Shown: positions 49,128 to 59,375, counted from the first letter of the stretch. The stretch is DNA of 64,000 bases from Pseudomonas sp. SID14000 (GCF_002165135.1 NZ_NFZQ01000009.1:238679-302678); one strand, 5' to 3'. The notes: generated by a model not told the origin, from the sequence alone. A program made the numbers and translations.

Positions 49128-50177
49128 ATGGATATCAAGAGCGCGTTGAGCCGTATCGTCGGCCAGCTTGACCTTTCTACCGAGGAAATGCGCGACGTCA
49201 TGCGCCAGATCATGACCGGCCAGTGCAGCGAAGCGCAGATCGGCGCTTTCCTGATGGGCATGCGCATGAAGAGCGAAAGCATCGACGAGATCGTGGGTGC
49301 GGTGTCGGTGATGCGCGAGCTGGCCGAGAAGGTCGAACTGCAGAGCCTCGATGGCGTGGTCGATATCGTCGGTACCGGCGGTGATGGCGCCAACATCTTC
49401 AATGTGTCCACCGCCTCGTCGTTCGTCCTGGCGGCGGCGGGTTGCACCGTTGCCAAGCACGGCAACCGCGCGGTATCGGGCAAGAGCGGCAGTGCCGACC
49501 TGCTGGAAGCCGCTGGCATCTACCTGAACCTGACGCCCACCCAGGTGGCCCGCTGCATCGACAGCCTGGGCATCGGCTTCATGTTCGCGCAAAGCCATCA
49601 TTCGGCCATGAAGCACGCTGCCGGCCCGCGTCGCGACCTGGGGCTGCGTACCCTGTTCAACATGCTCGGCCCGCTTACGAATCCGGCCGGGGTGAAGCAT
49701 CAGGTGGTCGGTGTATTCGCCCAAGCCCTGTGCCGCCCGTTGGCGGAAGTACTGCAGCGCCTGGGCAGCAAGCACGTGCTGGTGGTGCACTCGAAGGACG
49801 GCCTGGACGAGTTCAGCCTGGCTGCGCCTACCTTCGTCGCCGAACTGAAGAATGGCGAAATCACCGAATACTGGGTAGAGCCGGAAGACCTCGGCATGAA
49901 GAGCCAGAGCCTGCACGGCCTGGCCGTCGAGAACCCGCAGGCGTCGCTGGAGCTGATCCGCGATGCGCTTGGCCGGCGCAAGACCGAAAACGGCCAGAAG
50001 GCCGCTGAGATGATCGTGCTCAATGCGGGCGCGGCGCTGTATGCCGCTGACCATGCCATGAGCCTGAAAGCCGGTGTGGAACTGGCCCACGACGTACTGC
50101 ACACCGGGCTGGCCTGGGAGAAGCTGCAGGAGCTGGGTGCCTTTACTGCAGTATTCAAGGTGGAGAACGAAGCATGA
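49128..50177 (+). CDS. trpD: Anthranilate phosphoribosyltransferase
   Basis: 349 aa. Phosphoribosyl-binding [19 protein letters not shown] and [39 protein letters not shown] and [19 protein letters not shown]. It joins anthranilate and PRPP in tryptophan synthesis. trpG ends 9 bases upstream; trpC starts within its stop (ATGA). Confidence 0.97.
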   Translation: MDIKSALSRIVGQLDLSTEEMRDVMRQIMTGQCSEAQIGAFLMGMRMKSESIDEIVGAVSVMRELAEKVELQSLDGVVDIVGTGGDGANIFNVSTASSFVLAAAGCTVAKHGNRAVSGKSGSADLLEAAGIYLNLTPTQVARCIDSLGIGFMFAQSHHSAMKHAAGPRRDLGLRTLFNMLGPLTNPAGVKHQVVGVFAQALCRPLAEVLQRLGSKHVLVVHSKDGLDEFSLAAPTFVAELKNGEITEYWVEPEDLGMKSQSLHGLAVENPQASLELIRDALGRRKTENGQKAAEMIVLNAGAALYAADHAMSLKAGVELAHDVLHTGLAWEKLQELGAFTAVFKVENEA

Positions 50178-51007
50178 GTGTGCCGACGGTGCTGGAAAGG
50201 ATCATTGCCCGCAAGTTCCAGGAAGTGGCTGAGCGCAGCGCGCGCGTCAGCCTCGCCGAGCTGGAGGGCCTGGCCAAGGCCGCCGACGCCCCGCGTGGCT
50301 TTGCCAAGGCCCTGATCGAGCAAGCCGGGCGCAAGCAGCCGGCGGTAATTGCCGAAATCAAGAAGGCCTCGCCGAGCAAGGGGGTGATCCGCGAGCATTT
50401 CGTGCCGGCGGAAATCGCCGTCAGCTACGAGAAGGGTGGGGCGACTTGCCTGTCGGTGCTGACCGATGTGGATTACTTCCAGGGCGCCGACGAGTACCTG
50501 CAGCAGGCCCGTGCGGCGGTGTCGCTGCCGGTGATCCGCAAGGACTTCATGGTTGACCCGTACCAGATCGTCGAAGCCCGGGCCCTCGGCGCGGACTGTG
50601 TGCTGCTGATCGTGTCGGCGCTGGATGACGTGAAGATGGCCGAACTGGCGGCCACGGCCAAGGATGTCGGCCTCGACGTGCTGGTGGAAGTGCACGACGG
50701 CGATGAACTGGAGCGCGCGTTGAAAACCCTGGATACACCGCTGGTGGGGGTGAACAACCGCAACCTGCACACCTTCGAGGTCAGCCTGGAAACCACCCTC
50801 GACCTGCTGCCACGTATTCCGCGTGATCGCCTGGCGATCACCGAGAGCGGTATCTTGAACCGGGCCGATGTGGAGCTGATGGCGATCAACGAGGTCTACT
50901 CGTTCCTGGTCGGTGAGGCGTTCATGCGCGCCGAGCAGCCAGGGCTTGAGCTGCAGCGGTTGTTCTTCCCGGAGCAGGTGAAGAAGACTGTTCAGCAACT
51001 GGACTGA
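50174..51007 (+). CDS. trpC: Indole-3-glycerol-phosphate synthase
   Basis: 277 aa TIM barrel: [59 protein letters not shown] and [17 protein letters not shown] separate protein here, not fused to TrpF. It closes the indole ring. A good terminator follows at 51016. Confidence 0.97.
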   Translation: MSVPTVLERIIARKFQEVAERSARVSLAELEGLAKAADAPRGFAKALIEQAGRKQPAVIAEIKKASPSKGVIREHFVPAEIAVSYEKGGATCLSVLTDVDYFQGADEYLQQARAAVSLPVIRKDFMVDPYQIVEARALGADCVLLIVSALDDVKMAELAATAKDVGLDVLVEVHDGDELERALKTLDTPLVGVNNRNLHTFEVSLETTLDLLPRIPRDRLAITESGILNRADVELMAINEVYSFLVGEAFMRAEQPGLELQRLFFPEQVKKTVQQLD

Positions 51008-51015
51008 TCGAAACG

Positions 51016-51042
51016 AAGCCGGCCTTAATGCCGGCTTTTTTG
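51016..51042 (+). terminator. trpGDC intrinsic terminator
   Basis: AAGCCGGC (51016-51023), short CTTAAT loop and GCCGGCTT followed by TTTTTG. A strong Rho-independent terminator 8 bases past trpC. Confidence 0.9.
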
Positions 51043-51053
51043 TAGGCCTGTAT

Positions 51054-51160
51054 GGCCCTTTCGCGGCGGTCCGACACTTCGGTAAAACCCGCTCCCACAG
51101 GATGGTCACTGCCTTTGGGATCTGCGATATCCCTGTGGGAGCGGGTTCGCCCGCGAAGAG
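51054..51160. repeat. REP pair with one interrupted half
   Basis: The right half 51131-51160 is normal (CTGTGGGAGCGGGTTCGCCC). The left half 51054-51101 carries about 14 extra bases (CGGTCCGACACTTC) inside its core. The damaged half breaks the usual complete complementarity. Confidence 0.75.
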
Positions 51161-51190
51161 ACCGGTGAAAACAACAACATAGGTGGATCA

Positions 51191-51895
51191 ATGACCGATC
51201 AACCCCTGGCCCTGACCGTAGAACAAGGCCTGCACGCCGAACAGGAATTGCTGGCCGCCGTCTGCCGCGGCGAGCGCGACAGTGGCGTGCTGTTCTGGCG
51301 CCCGACCGACCACGCCCTGGTCATGCCCCGGCGCATGAGCCGTCTGGACAACTTCGAAGCCGCCTGCGCGGAGCTGGCGATTGCCGGCTGGCCGGTGCTG
51401 CTGCGCGAAACCGGTGGCGAGCCGGTGCCGCAGTCACACTCCACGGTGAACGTTGCCCTGGTCTATGTCGCCCCGCGCAGCGAAGGCGACCATGGCCGTA
51501 TCGAAAACGCCTACGAGCGCCTGTGCCTGCCGCTATGCGATGTGCTGCGCGAGTGGGGCGGGGTGGCGTCGGTGGGCGAAATTGACGGTGCCTTCTGCGA
51601 TGGCCGCTATAACGTCAACCTCAATGGTCGCAAACTGGTGGGCACCGCCCAGCGCTGGCGCCAGGGGCTGGGCGGCAAGCGCCCGGTGGTGCTGGTGCAC
51701 GGTGCGCTGCTGCTGGACAACGAGCGTGAATCGATGGTGGCGGCGGTCAACCGTTTCAACGAGTGTTGCGAGCTGGAGCAGCGCTGCCGCGCCGATGCGC
51801 ACATCGCCCTGCACGAAGTGGCGCCTGCGGCCCCATGGTTCGAGCGGCTTTCGCAGGCCTATGCCAAGGTACTGGCCGACCTGCCCAGGGACTAG
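51191..51895 (+). CDS. BPL/LplA-family lipoate protein ligase-like protein
   Basis: 234 aa. The fold of biotin/lipoate ligases is suggested by [60 protein letters not shown] and [20 protein letters not shown]. The specific reaction (lipoyl/octanoyl transfer or ligase) cannot be read from the sequence. Start ATG 51191 after AGGTGG. Its stop overlaps the stop of the convergent vfr gene by three bases. Confidence 0.75.
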   Translation: MTDQPLALTVEQGLHAEQELLAAVCRGERDSGVLFWRPTDHALVMPRRMSRLDNFEAACAELAIAGWPVLLRETGGEPVPQSHSTVNVALVYVAPRSEGDHGRIENAYERLCLPLCDVLREWGGVASVGEIDGAFCDGRYNVNLNGRKLVGTAQRWRQGLGGKRPVVLVHGALLLDNERESMVAAVNRFNECCELEQRCRADAHIALHEVAPAAPWFERLSQAYAKVLADLPRD

Positions 51896-52536
51896 CGGGT
51901 ACCGTAGACCACCATGGTCTTGCCTTTGACCTGCACCAGGCTGCGTTCTTCAAGGTCTTTGAGGACGCGGCCGACCATTTCCCGCGAGCAACCGACGATG
52001 CGGCCGATTTCCTGACGGGTGATCTTGATCTGCATGCCATCGGGGTGGGTCATGGCGTCGGGTTGCTTGCACAGTTCCAACAGGCAACGGGCGACACGCC
52101 CGGTAACATCGAAGAACGCCAGGTCGCCGACCTTGCGCGTGGTGTTGCGCAGGCGCTGGGCCATCTGGCTGCCCAGGGCATAGAGGATTTCCGGGTCCTG
52201 GCGCGCCAGTTCGCGGAACTTCTCGTAGCTGATTTCGGCTACTTCGCATTCGGTCTTGGCACGCACCCAGGCACTGCGCTGTTGTTCACCCTCGACCGGT
52301 TCGAACAGGCCCAGCTCGCCGAAGAAGTCGCCATTATTGAGGTAGGCGATGATCATTTCATGGCCATCGTCGTCCTCGATGAGGATGGTGACCGACCCCT
52401 TGATGATGAACGACAGTGTCTCGGCCCGGTCGCCGGCGCAGATGATGTTGCTTTTGGCGGTATAGCGGCGGCGCTGGCAGTGCACAAGCAGCTTGTCGAT
52501 GTTCTTGATCTTGGCGGGTAGTGCGGAGGCAATCAT
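51892..52536 (-). CDS. vfr: cAMP receptor protein Vfr/Crp
   Basis: 214 aa, the length of P. aeruginosa Vfr. The cAMP-binding domain has [29 protein letters not shown] and [20 protein letters not shown]; the C-terminal HTH is [21 protein letters not shown]. putida Crp is reported to bind cAMP unusually tightly. Start ATG 52534-52536 follows AGGA; in-frame ATG 52563 would add nine residues. Divergent from osmC. Confidence 0.94.
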   Translation of the reverse strand: MIASALPAKIKNIDKLLVHCQRRRYTAKSNIICAGDRAETLSFIIKGSVTILIEDDDGHEMIIAYLNNGDFFGELGLFEPVEGEQQRSAWVRAKTECEVAEISYEKFRELARQDPEILYALGSQMAQRLRNTTRKVGDLAFFDVTGRVARCLLELCKQPDAMTHPDGMQIKITRQEIGRIVGCSREMVGRVLKDLEERSLVQVKGKTMVVYGTR

Positions 52537-52728
52537 CACGAAATCCTGTTCGATACGACGCATAGGCCTTTTTATAGAGGTTGGCTGGCGATGGGCGCCA
52601 GTCATTTGGCGCCAGCTTATCAGACACTGCAGGATGTTTCGGTACTAAACCGACACGACTCGTACTTTTCCCACAGCTGCGCAAGGTCTAAGCTGACACC
52701 CTTTTTTGATAATCAGGAGTCCAGGTAG

Positions 52729-53157
52729 ATGAAGGCACGTATCCAGTGGGCCGGTGAGGCGATGTTCCTCGGCGAATCGGGGAGCGGCCATGTCGTCGTG
52801 ATGGACGGCCCGCCCGAGGCCGGCGGCCGTAACCTGGGCGTACGCCCGATGGAAATGCTGTTGCTGGGCCTCGGTGGCTGCAGCAGCTTTGACGTGGTCA
52901 GCATTCTGAAGAAGTCGCGCCAGGCGGTGGAAAGCTGCGAGGCGTTCCTGGAGGCCGAGCGTGCCAGCGAAGATCCGAAGGTGTTTACCAAGATCCACAT
53001 GAACTTCGTGGTGAAGGGACGTGGGCTGAAAGAGGCCCAGGTCAAGCGTGCGGTGGAGCTGTCGGCGGAGAAGTATTGCTCGGCTTCGATCATGCTCGAG
53101 CGTGCCGGGGTTGAGATTACCCACGGGTACGAGATTGTAGAGTTGGGTCAAGGCTGA
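52729..53157 (+). CDS. OsmC-family protein
   Basis: 142 aa. MKARIQWAGEAMFLGESGSG at the start, PMEMLLLGLGGCSSFDVVSI with the first conserved Cys, and EKYCSASIMLERAGVEITHG with the second, the peroxidase-type pair of the OsmC/YhfA branch. It probably reduces organic peroxides or binds related ligands. Divergent from vfr, as is usual in Pseudomonas. Confidence 0.9.
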   Translation: MKARIQWAGEAMFLGESGSGHVVVMDGPPEAGGRNLGVRPMEMLLLGLGGCSSFDVVSILKKSRQAVESCEAFLEAERASEDPKVFTKIHMNFVVKGRGLKEAQVKRAVELSAEKYCSASIMLERAGVEITHGYEIVELGQG

Positions 53158-53179
53158 CATTTTGGGGCCGCTCCACGCC

Positions 53180-53267
53180 CCATCGCGACACAAGGCCGCT
53201 CCTACAAGGGATCGCGTACCACCGTTAGGACCGGCCTTGTGTCGCGAAAGGGCCGCAAAGCGGCCCC
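53180..53267. repeat. Diverged REP pair (GACACAAGGCC class) with GGGCCGC hairpin
   Basis: The left half has ATCGCGACACAAGGCCGCTC; the right half 53227-53252 keeps CCGGCCTTGTGTCGCGAAAG but has lost the CTCCCAC-type tail. The recurrent GGGCCGC-AAA-GCGGCCC hairpin follows at 53250-53267, between osmC and the DUF2157 gene. Confidence 0.75.
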
Positions 53268-53275
53268 GGCGATCT

Positions 53276-54316
53276 TCAGTCGCGCAGGGCCGGAAGGGTC
53301 GACCGCAACCATTGCGGCAATCCGTTTCTCAACGCTTGGCTCAGCCGCTCCCGCCGCTTCTGGTAAACCAGCCCCAGCCCGATAACCCCCAGTCCGATCA
53401 GGGTCACCACCACCGGGAACAGCAGCGAGTCGGCAAACACCTCGTATGACAGGTACCCCAGGTAAGCCGCCACCCCCAGCGCCCCAAACACCATGAACAC
53501 AGGCCGGCGCAACAGCACCGCCATGCCCATCAGGGCAATATTGATCAGGCAGTACAGGGCCTTGCCCAGCTCGCTGCCGCTGTCCACCAGCGTCAGCCCG
53601 CCCCAGAATGCCGTCAGCCCGGCCAAATAACCCCAGTGGGCGTAGTCTTCGTGCGTGCGGCCGTCTACCCCGACGAACACCACCAGCAACCCCAGCCCGA
53701 ACCATAACGAAACCTCGCGGCGTTGCTCCCAGCTGAATGGCGAGCCGAAGAACCATTCACTCAGGTCCATCGACATGAACCACAAGGCCACGGCAATCGG
53801 CATGACGATGAACGGGTAGGGGATCAGCCGCAGCATCAACAACCCGGCAAGCACCGTGGCTGCTTCCATTGCCAACCAGCCGCCCTGCACGTAGGTGTAG
53901 TACTGGTGATAGTTTGCCTGCGCATCATCCATCGGCCACCAGCCGGCCAGCCGTTCGATGGCGAACACCGCCAACGGCACGATGCTGACTGCCACCGCCG
54001 CCAGCACCCCGGCCGCGACGGGCTGTACGCGCCGTTGCAGGTTAACGGCGAACAGCGTGAGCAGCAGAATATAGAGGCTGGCGATGACCAGCAGCGCCCA
54101 ATCGCCGATGCGCATCCAGGCTTCGGTGAGCAACCAGCCCATGGCAGCCATGATCAGCATGGCGCCGAAGTAGAAAGCGACATGGGCCAGCTGGAAACTG
54201 CCACGTTGTGCCGGTTGCTGGCGCAGGAAAGCCAGCAGGGCCTCGTCCTGGCCCGGCTGGAGAATGCCGGCTTGCACGGCGCGCGCCAGGTCCTTGGCGT
54301 CGAAACGGTCCGTCAT
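53276..54316 (-). CDS. DUF2157 integral membrane protein
   Basis: 346 aa. A soluble N-terminus (DRFDAKDLARAVQAGILQPG) and eight or more hydrophobic segments, e.g. AHVAFYFGAMLIMAAMGWLL, VLAAVAVSIVPLAVFAI, LFPVVVTLIGLGVIGLGLVY. A basic C-terminal tail ends in LRSTLPALRD. Function unknown. It follows coq7 by 10 bases on the same strand and may be co-transcribed. Confidence 0.85.
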   Translation of the reverse strand: MTDRFDAKDLARAVQAGILQPGQDEALLAFLRQQPAQRGSFQLAHVAFYFGAMLIMAAMGWLLTEAWMRIGDWALLVIASLYILLLTLFAVNLQRRVQPVAAGVLAAVAVSIVPLAVFAIERLAGWWPMDDAQANYHQYYTYVQGGWLAMEAATVLAGLLMLRLIPYPFIVMPIAVALWFMSMDLSEWFFGSPFSWEQRREVSLWFGLGLLVVFVGVDGRTHEDYAHWGYLAGLTAFWGGLTLVDSGSELGKALYCLINIALMGMAVLLRRPVFMVFGALGVAAYLGYLSYEVFADSLLFPVVVTLIGLGVIGLGLVYQKRRERLSQALRNGLPQWLRSTLPALRD

Positions 54317-54326
54317 GGTGATGCCT

Positions 54327-54974
54327 TCAGATACGGTAGGTGCTCTTGGTCATGACCTTGGCCAACAGGCTCATGCCAAAGCGAACAGGGGCGGGGAAGC
54401 GATAACCGCCGGCTTCCAGTGCGGAATCGGCGTGCTGTTCCTCATCGATGCGCATCTGCTCAAGGATGGCCCGGGACTTTTCGTCTTCCTGCGGGATCTG
54501 CTCCAGGTGCTCGTCGAGGTGCTTGCACACCTGGTGCTCGGTGGCAGCGACGAAGCCCAGGCTGACCTTGTCACTGACCAGCCCGGCGAGTGCGCCGATG
54601 CCGAACGACATGCCGTAGAACAAAGGGTTGAGTACGCTGGGGTGGCTGTTCAGCTGGCGAATGCGCTGTTCGCACCAGGCCAGGTGGTCCACTTCTTCCT
54701 CGGCGGCGTGTTCCATGGCCTTGCGCACTTCGGGCAGCTTGGCGGTCAGGGCCTGGCCCTGGTACAGCGCCTGGGCGCAGACTTCACCGGTGTGGTTGAT
54801 GCGCATCAACCCGGCAACATGGCGTGCTTGCTGTTCGTCCAGGTCGACGTCCGGCTGGACGATGGCAGGCGATGGACGGGCGGGTTGGCCGCTGAAGGGC
54901 AGCAAGGTGCGCATGGCGGTGTCGGCCTGCAGCAACAAGCGGTCGAGCGGCGAGTAGTGACGTTCGGTAGCCAT
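54327..54974 (-). CDS. coq7: 2-nonaprenyl-3-methyl-6-methoxy-1,4-benzoquinol hydroxylase Coq7
   Basis: 215 aa di-iron carboxylate protein. Iron ligands are seen in [31 protein letters not shown] and [16 protein letters not shown]. It performs the last hydroxylation in ubiquinone synthesis in organisms that use Coq7 instead of UbiF. Start ATG 54972-54974. Confidence 0.94.
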   Translation of the reverse strand: MATERHYSPLDRLLLQADTAMRTLLPFSGQPARPSPAIVQPDVDLDEQQARHVAGLMRINHTGEVCAQALYQGQALTAKLPEVRKAMEHAAEEEVDHLAWCEQRIRQLNSHPSVLNPLFYGMSFGIGALAGLVSDKVSLGFVAATEHQVCKHLDEHLEQIPQEDEKSRAILEQMRIDEEQHADSALEAGGYRFPAPVRFGMSLLAKVMTKSTYRI

Positions 54975-55039
54975 CGGGCACCTCCGCAAGAATGTGCCCG
55001 ACAGTTTACCGCAATAGTGGCAGGGTCGCTTGCCGTGGA

Positions 55040-55378
55040 TCAGCCCGGTGGCCAGTGCATCTGGCGCTGGCCAAGCACGTGCATGTGGATGTGGTAGACG
55101 GTCTGGCCGCCCTGCTCGTTGCAGTTCATGACCACGCGGAAGCCGTCCTCGCAGCCAAGTTCCTTGGCCAGGCGCTGGGCGGTGAACAGGATGTGGCCAG
55201 CCAGGCCTTTGTCTTCTTCGGTCAAGTCATTGAGGGTGCGGATGTGCTTTTTCGGGATGACCAGAAAATGCACCGGCGCCTGGGGGGCGATATCGTGGAA
55301 CGCCAGTACCTGGTCGTCCTCGTAGATAATCTTCGCCGGGATGTCCCGGTTGATGATCTTGATGAATAAATCGTCCAC
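55040..55378 (-). CDS. HIT-family nucleotide-binding hydrolase
   Basis: 112 aa HINT branch. HIHMH with His96, His98 and His100 after [16 protein letters not shown] is the histidine triad; [12 protein letters not shown] precedes. It probably hydrolyses purine nucleotide phosphoramidates. GTG start at 55376-55378 with GGAG eight bases upstream. Confidence 0.93.
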   Translation of the reverse strand: MDDLFIKIINRDIPAKIIYEDDQVLAFHDIAPQAPVHFLVIPKKHIRTLNDLTEEDKGLAGHILFTAQRLAKELGCEDGFRVVMNCNEQGGQTVYHIHMHVLGQRQMHWPPG

Positions 55379-55441
55379 AACACTTGCTCCATGGTGAGGG
55401 TCGGGCCGAGTGTACTCAGCCGGGCGCTGCTCGCCCAGTGG

Positions 55442-56224
55442 CTATTCCATGCCGATCGGGCAATAGCGGCGGTGGATGGCCCCGGCCAGCTTGCGCAGCA
55501 GCCAGCGCGGCAGCAGGCGCGGGACGAACGCCAGCCAGCGGTTGCGCCGGCCGGGCAGGATCAGTGCGCGGTTCTTGTCCAGTGCACGCACGGTGTACAG
55601 CGCCACTTCCTCAGGGCTTAGGCAACGCGGCTTGCCATCTAGCCGCGGAATGCGCCGGCGCGAGGAGCGTACCGGGCCTGGGCACAGTACCGAGACCTTT
55701 ATGCCGGTGCGCTTGAGTTCTTCGCGCAGGGCCTGGGAGAAGCTCAGCACATAGGCCTTGCTGGCGGCATAGGTGGCCATCCACGGGCCAGGCGCCACCC
55801 CGGCCAGGCCGGCGACGTTGAGGATCTGCCCGCCGCCCTGCACGGCCATCAGGTTGCCGATGGCGTGGCACAGGCGGCTCAGGGCCAGCACGTTGACTTC
55901 CAGCAGGTCCTGCTCGTCGGCCCACTCGTGGGCCAGGAATGGCCCGTAGGTGCGCAGGCCGGCACAATTGACCAGCAGGTCGATGCGCCGCTCGCCTTCT
56001 TCCAGTTCCAGCACGAAGCCCGACAGGCGCAGCGGCTGGCTGAGGTCGCAGGCACGGAACAGCACCTCGACACCGAAGCGTTGGGTCAGCTCGATGGCCA
56101 CCGGCTCCAGCGTTTCACGCTGGCGTGCCACCAGGATCAGGTTGCGCCCGCGCCGCGCCAGGGCTTCCGCCAGGGCCAGGCCCAGGCCGCTGGAAGCACC
56201 AGTGATCATGGCGTAACGGGTCAT
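55442..56224 (-). CDS. Short-chain dehydrogenase/reductase with Ser-to-Gly change
   Basis: 260 aa. NAD(P)-binding TGASSGLGLALAEAL, NCAG motif, and the YxxxK pair Tyr152/Lys156 (TYAASKAYVL). The residue thirteen before Tyr152, usually the catalytic Ser, is Gly139 (ILNVAGLAGVAPG). It may be a weak or altered enzyme, or another Ser may serve. Start MTRYAMITG at 56222-56224; a longer frame upstream looks non-coding. Confidence 0.88.
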   Translation of the reverse strand: MTRYAMITGASSGLGLALAEALARRGRNLILVARQRETLEPVAIELTQRFGVEVLFRACDLSQPLRLSGFVLELEEGERRIDLLVNCAGLRTYGPFLAHEWADEQDLLEVNVLALSRLCHAIGNLMAVQGGGQILNVAGLAGVAPGPWMATYAASKAYVLSFSQALREELKRTGIKVSVLCPGPVRSSRRRIPRLDGKPRCLSPEEVALYTVRALDKNRALILPGRRNRWLAFVPRLLPRWLLRKLAGAIHRRYCPIGME

Positions 56225-56291
56225 GCAAGGCTCCTGGGGGCTGAAGAGGGCGCCTAGTGTACAGCTTGGCCGGGCAAGGTGTTGCCTTTTG

Positions 56292-57248
56292 CTACAAGGT
56301 ACGGGCGCGCAGGGCCTGGCAGCGCTGCAGGGCGTCCCGGTACTCGTCACGTAGCCGTTCGATCAGCGCGCTGGCACTGGGCAGGTCGTCGATACCTCCG
56401 ACCCCCTGGCCAGCCGACCACACGGTCTTCCAGGCCTTGGCTTCGTCGTCGATCGGCTTGAGCTTGCCTTGCTCGTGGCCGCTCTTCAGGGCGTTCATGT
56501 CATAGCCGGCCTGCTCCAGGCTTTGGCGCAGGAAGCTGGCAGGTACGCCGGACACCGCCGGGGTGTGGATGATGTCGGCCGCATGGGCATCGAGCAGCAT
56601 CTGCTTGTAGGCGCCCGGGGCCTGGCTTTCTGCGGTGGCTATGAAGCGGGTGCCCATGTACGCAAGGTCCGCCCCCAGCATTTGCGCAGCGAGGATCTCG
56701 TGGCCGTGGTTGAGGCAGCCGGCCAGCAGCAGGGTCTTGTCGAAAAACTGGCGAATCTCCGCGGCCAGGGCGAACGGGCTCCAGGTGCCGGCATGGCCGC
56801 CTGCGCCGGCGGCGACGGCGATCAGGCCATCGACACCGGCTTCGGCGGCTTTCTCGGCATGGCGGCGGGTGGTGACATCGTGGAACACCAGGCCGCCGTA
56901 ACCGTGCACCGCATCGACCACTTCCTTCACCGCGCCGAGGCTGGTGATGACGATCGGCACGCGGTGTTCCACGCACAGGGCCAGGTCGGCCTGCAGGCGC
57001 GGGTTGGTCGGGTGGACGATCAGGTTGACGGCATAGGGCGCTGGCGCCTGCAGTTGCACCAGGCCTGCCTCGATTTCCTCCAGCCAGGCCTTGAAGCCGG
57101 CGCTGTCGCGCTGGTTCAGGGCGGGGAAGCTGCCGACCACGCCGCTGGCGCAGCAGGCCAGTACCAGCCTGGGGTTGGAGATCAGGAACATCGGTGCGGC
57201 AACCACGGGCAGGCGCAGGCGTTGTTCGAGCGAGGCAGGTAGCGACAT
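56292..57248 (-). CDS. Nitronate monooxygenase-like flavoprotein
   Basis: 318 aa NMO/2-nitropropane dioxygenase fold: LPVVAAPMFLISNPRLVLAC at the start, the FMN/active-site loop GLIAVAAGAGGHAGTW with the conserved His, and YMGTRFIATAES. It oxidises nitronates or related substrates; which one is unknown. Start ATG 57246-57248. Its start lies 28 bases beyond the hemJ stop on the same strand. Confidence 0.9.
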   Translation of the reverse strand: MSLPASLEQRLRLPVVAAPMFLISNPRLVLACCASGVVGSFPALNQRDSAGFKAWLEEIEAGLVQLQAPAPYAVNLIVHPTNPRLQADLALCVEHRVPIVITSLGAVKEVVDAVHGYGGLVFHDVTTRRHAEKAAEAGVDGLIAVAAGAGGHAGTWSPFALAAEIRQFFDKTLLLAGCLNHGHEILAAQMLGADLAYMGTRFIATAESQAPGAYKQMLLDAHAADIIHTPAVSGVPASFLRQSLEQAGYDMNALKSGHEQGKLKPIDDEAKAWKTVWSAGQGVGGIDDLPSASALIERLRDEYRDALQRCQALRARTL

Positions 57249-57276
57249 GGCAAGGCTCCTTGAGCGGGTGGCAATG

Positions 57277-57702
57277 TCAGAATGGTTTGACCACCACCAG
57301 AATTACGATACCCAGCAGGAACAGCACGGGTACTTCGTTGAACCAGCGATAGTAGACGTGGCTGCGGGTGTTGCTGCCGCTGGCGAAGCGTTTGCGCTGT
57401 GCGCCGCACATGTGATGGTAGACGGTCAGCAGGATGACCAGGGTCAGCTTGGCATGCAGCCAGCCCTGGCTGAGCCAGCCGGGAGTGAGGTAGAGCATCC
57501 ACGCGCCGAACACATAGGTGGCGATCATCGCCGGGTTCATGATGCCGCGGAACAGTTTGCGCTCCATGGTCACGAAGCGTTCCTGGCTGATGCTGTCCTG
57601 GCTCTGGGCGTGGTAGACGAACAGCCGCGGCAGATAGAACAGGCCGGCGAACCAGCAGACCACGCTGACGATATGCAGCGCTTTGATCCATAGGTAAAGC
57701 AT
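57277..57702 (-). CDS. hemJ: Protoporphyrinogen oxidase HemJ (UPF0093)
   Basis: 141 aa with four membrane segments, beginning LYLWIKALHIVSVVCWFAGL with the conserved His; the FYLPRLFVYHA, MNPAMIATYVFG and LTLVILLTVYHH segments are typical of HemJ. It oxidises protoporphyrinogen IX in haem synthesis in bacteria that lack HemG/HemY. Start ATG 57700-57702. Confidence 0.9.
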   Translation of the reverse strand: MLYLWIKALHIVSVVCWFAGLFYLPRLFVYHAQSQDSISQERFVTMERKLFRGIMNPAMIATYVFGAWMLYLTPGWLSQGWLHAKLTLVILLTVYHHMCGAQRKRFASGSNTRSHVYYRWFNEVPVLFLLGIVILVVVKPF

Positions 57703-57773
57703 GGGGGAGTTCCTTCAGGTATTCACGGTCGTCAGATAGTAGTGGTCAAGCGCCCGAAGGGTCATCCGAAGAG

Positions 57774-57802
57774 TTGTTACAGGCGCCTTGCGCCCCTATT
57801 AT
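57774..57802 (+). promoter_or_regulatory. argC sigma-70-type promoter
   Basis: TTGTTA at 57774-57779, 17-base spacer, TATTAT at 57797-57802, placing transcription start some 30 bases upstream of the argC ATG. Confidence 0.6.
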
Positions 57803-57843
57803 CGTGCGCTTTCCAGACGGCTCGTTGATAAGGGGCAAGCGTT

Positions 57844-58878
57844 ATGATCAAGGTCGGTATCGTCGGCGGCACGGGTTACACCGGCGTCGAACTGTTGCGT
57901 CTGCTGGCGCAGCATCCACAGGCCGAAGTGGCAGTCATCACTTCGCGCTCCGAGGCGGGCGTTGCGGTGGCGGACATGTACCCGAACCTGCGCGGCCACT
58001 ATGACGGGCTGGCGTTCAGCGTGCCGGACAGCAAGACCCTGGCCGCCTGCGACGTGGTGTTCTTCGCCACCCCGCACGGTGTAGCCCACGCCCTGGCCGG
58101 CGAGCTGCTGGCGGCTGGTACCAAGGTGATCGACCTGTCGGCCGACTTCCGCCTGCAGGACGCCGCCGAGTGGGGCAAGTGGTACGGCCAGCCGCATGGT
58201 GCGCCAGAGCTGCTCAAGGACGCGGTGTACGGCCTGCCTGAAGTCAACCGCGAGAAGATCCGCCAGGCGCGCCTGATCGCAGTGCCGGGTTGCTACCCGA
58301 CCGCCACCCAGTTGGGCTTCCTGCCGCTGCTGGAAGCTGGCCTGGCCGACGCGTCACGCCTGATCGCCGACTGCAAGTCGGGCGTCAGCGGCGCTGGCCG
58401 TGGCGCGGCGGTGGGTTCGCTGTTCTGCGAAGCCGGCGAAAGCATGAAAGCCTACGCAGTGAAGGGCCATCGGCACCTGCCGGAAATCAGCCAGGGTCTG
58501 CGCCTGGCCGCTGGCAAGGATATCGGCCTGACCTTCGTGCCGCACCTGACGCCAATGATCCGTGGCATCCACGCCACCTTGTACGCTACCGTCGCCGACA
58601 CCTCGGTCGACCTGCAGGCGCTGTTCGAGAAACGCTACGCCGATGAACCGTTCGTCGACGTAATGCCGGCTGGCAGCCATCCGGAAACCCGCAGCGTGCG
58701 TGGTGCCAACGTCTGCCGCATTGCCGTTCATCGCCCGCAGGGTGGTGATCTGGTGGTGGTGCTGTCGGTGATCGACAATCTGGTCAAGGGCGCATCCGGC
58801 CAGGCGGTGCAGAACCTCAACATCCTGTTCGGCCTGGACGAGCGCATGGGCCTGTCCCACGCGGGCTTGCTGCCGTAA
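57844..58878 (+). CDS. argC: N-acetyl-gamma-glutamyl-phosphate reductase
   Basis: 344 aa. NADP-binding [18 protein letters not shown], the catalytic Cys150 in [17 protein letters not shown], and [10 protein letters not shown] and [13 protein letters not shown]. It makes N-acetylglutamate semialdehyde in arginine synthesis. Monocistronic here with its own promoter and terminator. Confidence 0.97.
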   Translation: MIKVGIVGGTGYTGVELLRLLAQHPQAEVAVITSRSEAGVAVADMYPNLRGHYDGLAFSVPDSKTLAACDVVFFATPHGVAHALAGELLAAGTKVIDLSADFRLQDAAEWGKWYGQPHGAPELLKDAVYGLPEVNREKIRQARLIAVPGCYPTATQLGFLPLLEAGLADASRLIADCKSGVSGAGRGAAVGSLFCEAGESMKAYAVKGHRHLPEISQGLRLAAGKDIGLTFVPHLTPMIRGIHATLYATVADTSVDLQALFEKRYADEPFVDVMPAGSHPETRSVRGANVCRIAVHRPQGGDLVVVLSVIDNLVKGASGQAVQNLNILFGLDERMGLSHAGLLP

Positions 58879-58892
58879 GCCGCCAGCACCCG

Positions 58893-58923
58893 AAAAGGCC
58901 CGCGTCGTGCGGGCCTTTTTGTT
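58893..58923 (+). terminator. argC intrinsic terminator
   Basis: AAAAGGCCCGC (58893-58903) pairs with GCGGGCCTTTTT (58909-58920) around GTCGT, followed by a T-rich tail. Confidence 0.9.
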
Positions 58924-58948
58924 TGTCGCGACTAAAGCCGCACAATTC

Positions 58949-58978
58949 TTGACCGATTTTCTCGGGAAAGCGGATAAT
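58949..58978 (+). promoter_or_regulatory. erpA sigma-70-type promoter
   Basis: TTGACC at 58949-58954, an 18-base spacer and GATAAT at 58973-58978, just upstream of the erpA start. Confidence 0.7.
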
Positions 58979-59024
58979 GCGCGTCATCGAGTTTTATGGC
59001 GGCTACCGCGCCGGGAGAATCAAC

Positions 59025-59375
59025 ATGAGCGTCGAAACCTTCACCCCCACGGCTTTGGAATTCACCCACGGCGCCGCGCAAAAGGTGAAGAACCTGGTTT
59101 CCGAGGAAGGCAACGATCGTCTGAAGCTGCGCGTGTTCGTCACCGGTGGCGGCTGCTCTGGATTCCAATATGGCTTTACCTTCGATGAAGACGTGGCCGA
59201 AGACGACACCATCGTCGAGCGTGAAGGTGTTTCCCTTGTGGTCGACCCGATGAGCTTCCAGTACCTGGCCGGCGCCGAAGTGGATTACCAGGAAGGCTTG
59301 GAAGGTTCGCGCTTCGTGATCAAGAACCCGAATGCTGCTACCACCTGCGGCTGCGGCTCCTCGTTCTCGATCTGA
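59025..59375 (+). CDS. erpA: Iron-sulfur cluster insertion protein ErpA
   Basis: 116 aa A-type Fe-S carrier. Cluster cysteines Cys44 ([12 protein letters not shown]), Cys108 and Cys110 ([11 protein letters not shown]) are in place. It hands [Fe-S] clusters to apo-proteins. Start ATG 59025 with GGGAGAA upstream; an alternative upstream start would be within the promoter. Confidence 0.97.
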   Translation: MSVETFTPTALEFTHGAAQKVKNLVSEEGNDRLKLRVFVTGGGCSGFQYGFTFDEDVAEDDTIVEREGVSLVVDPMSFQYLAGAEVDYQEGLEGSRFVIKNPNAATTCGCGSSFSI

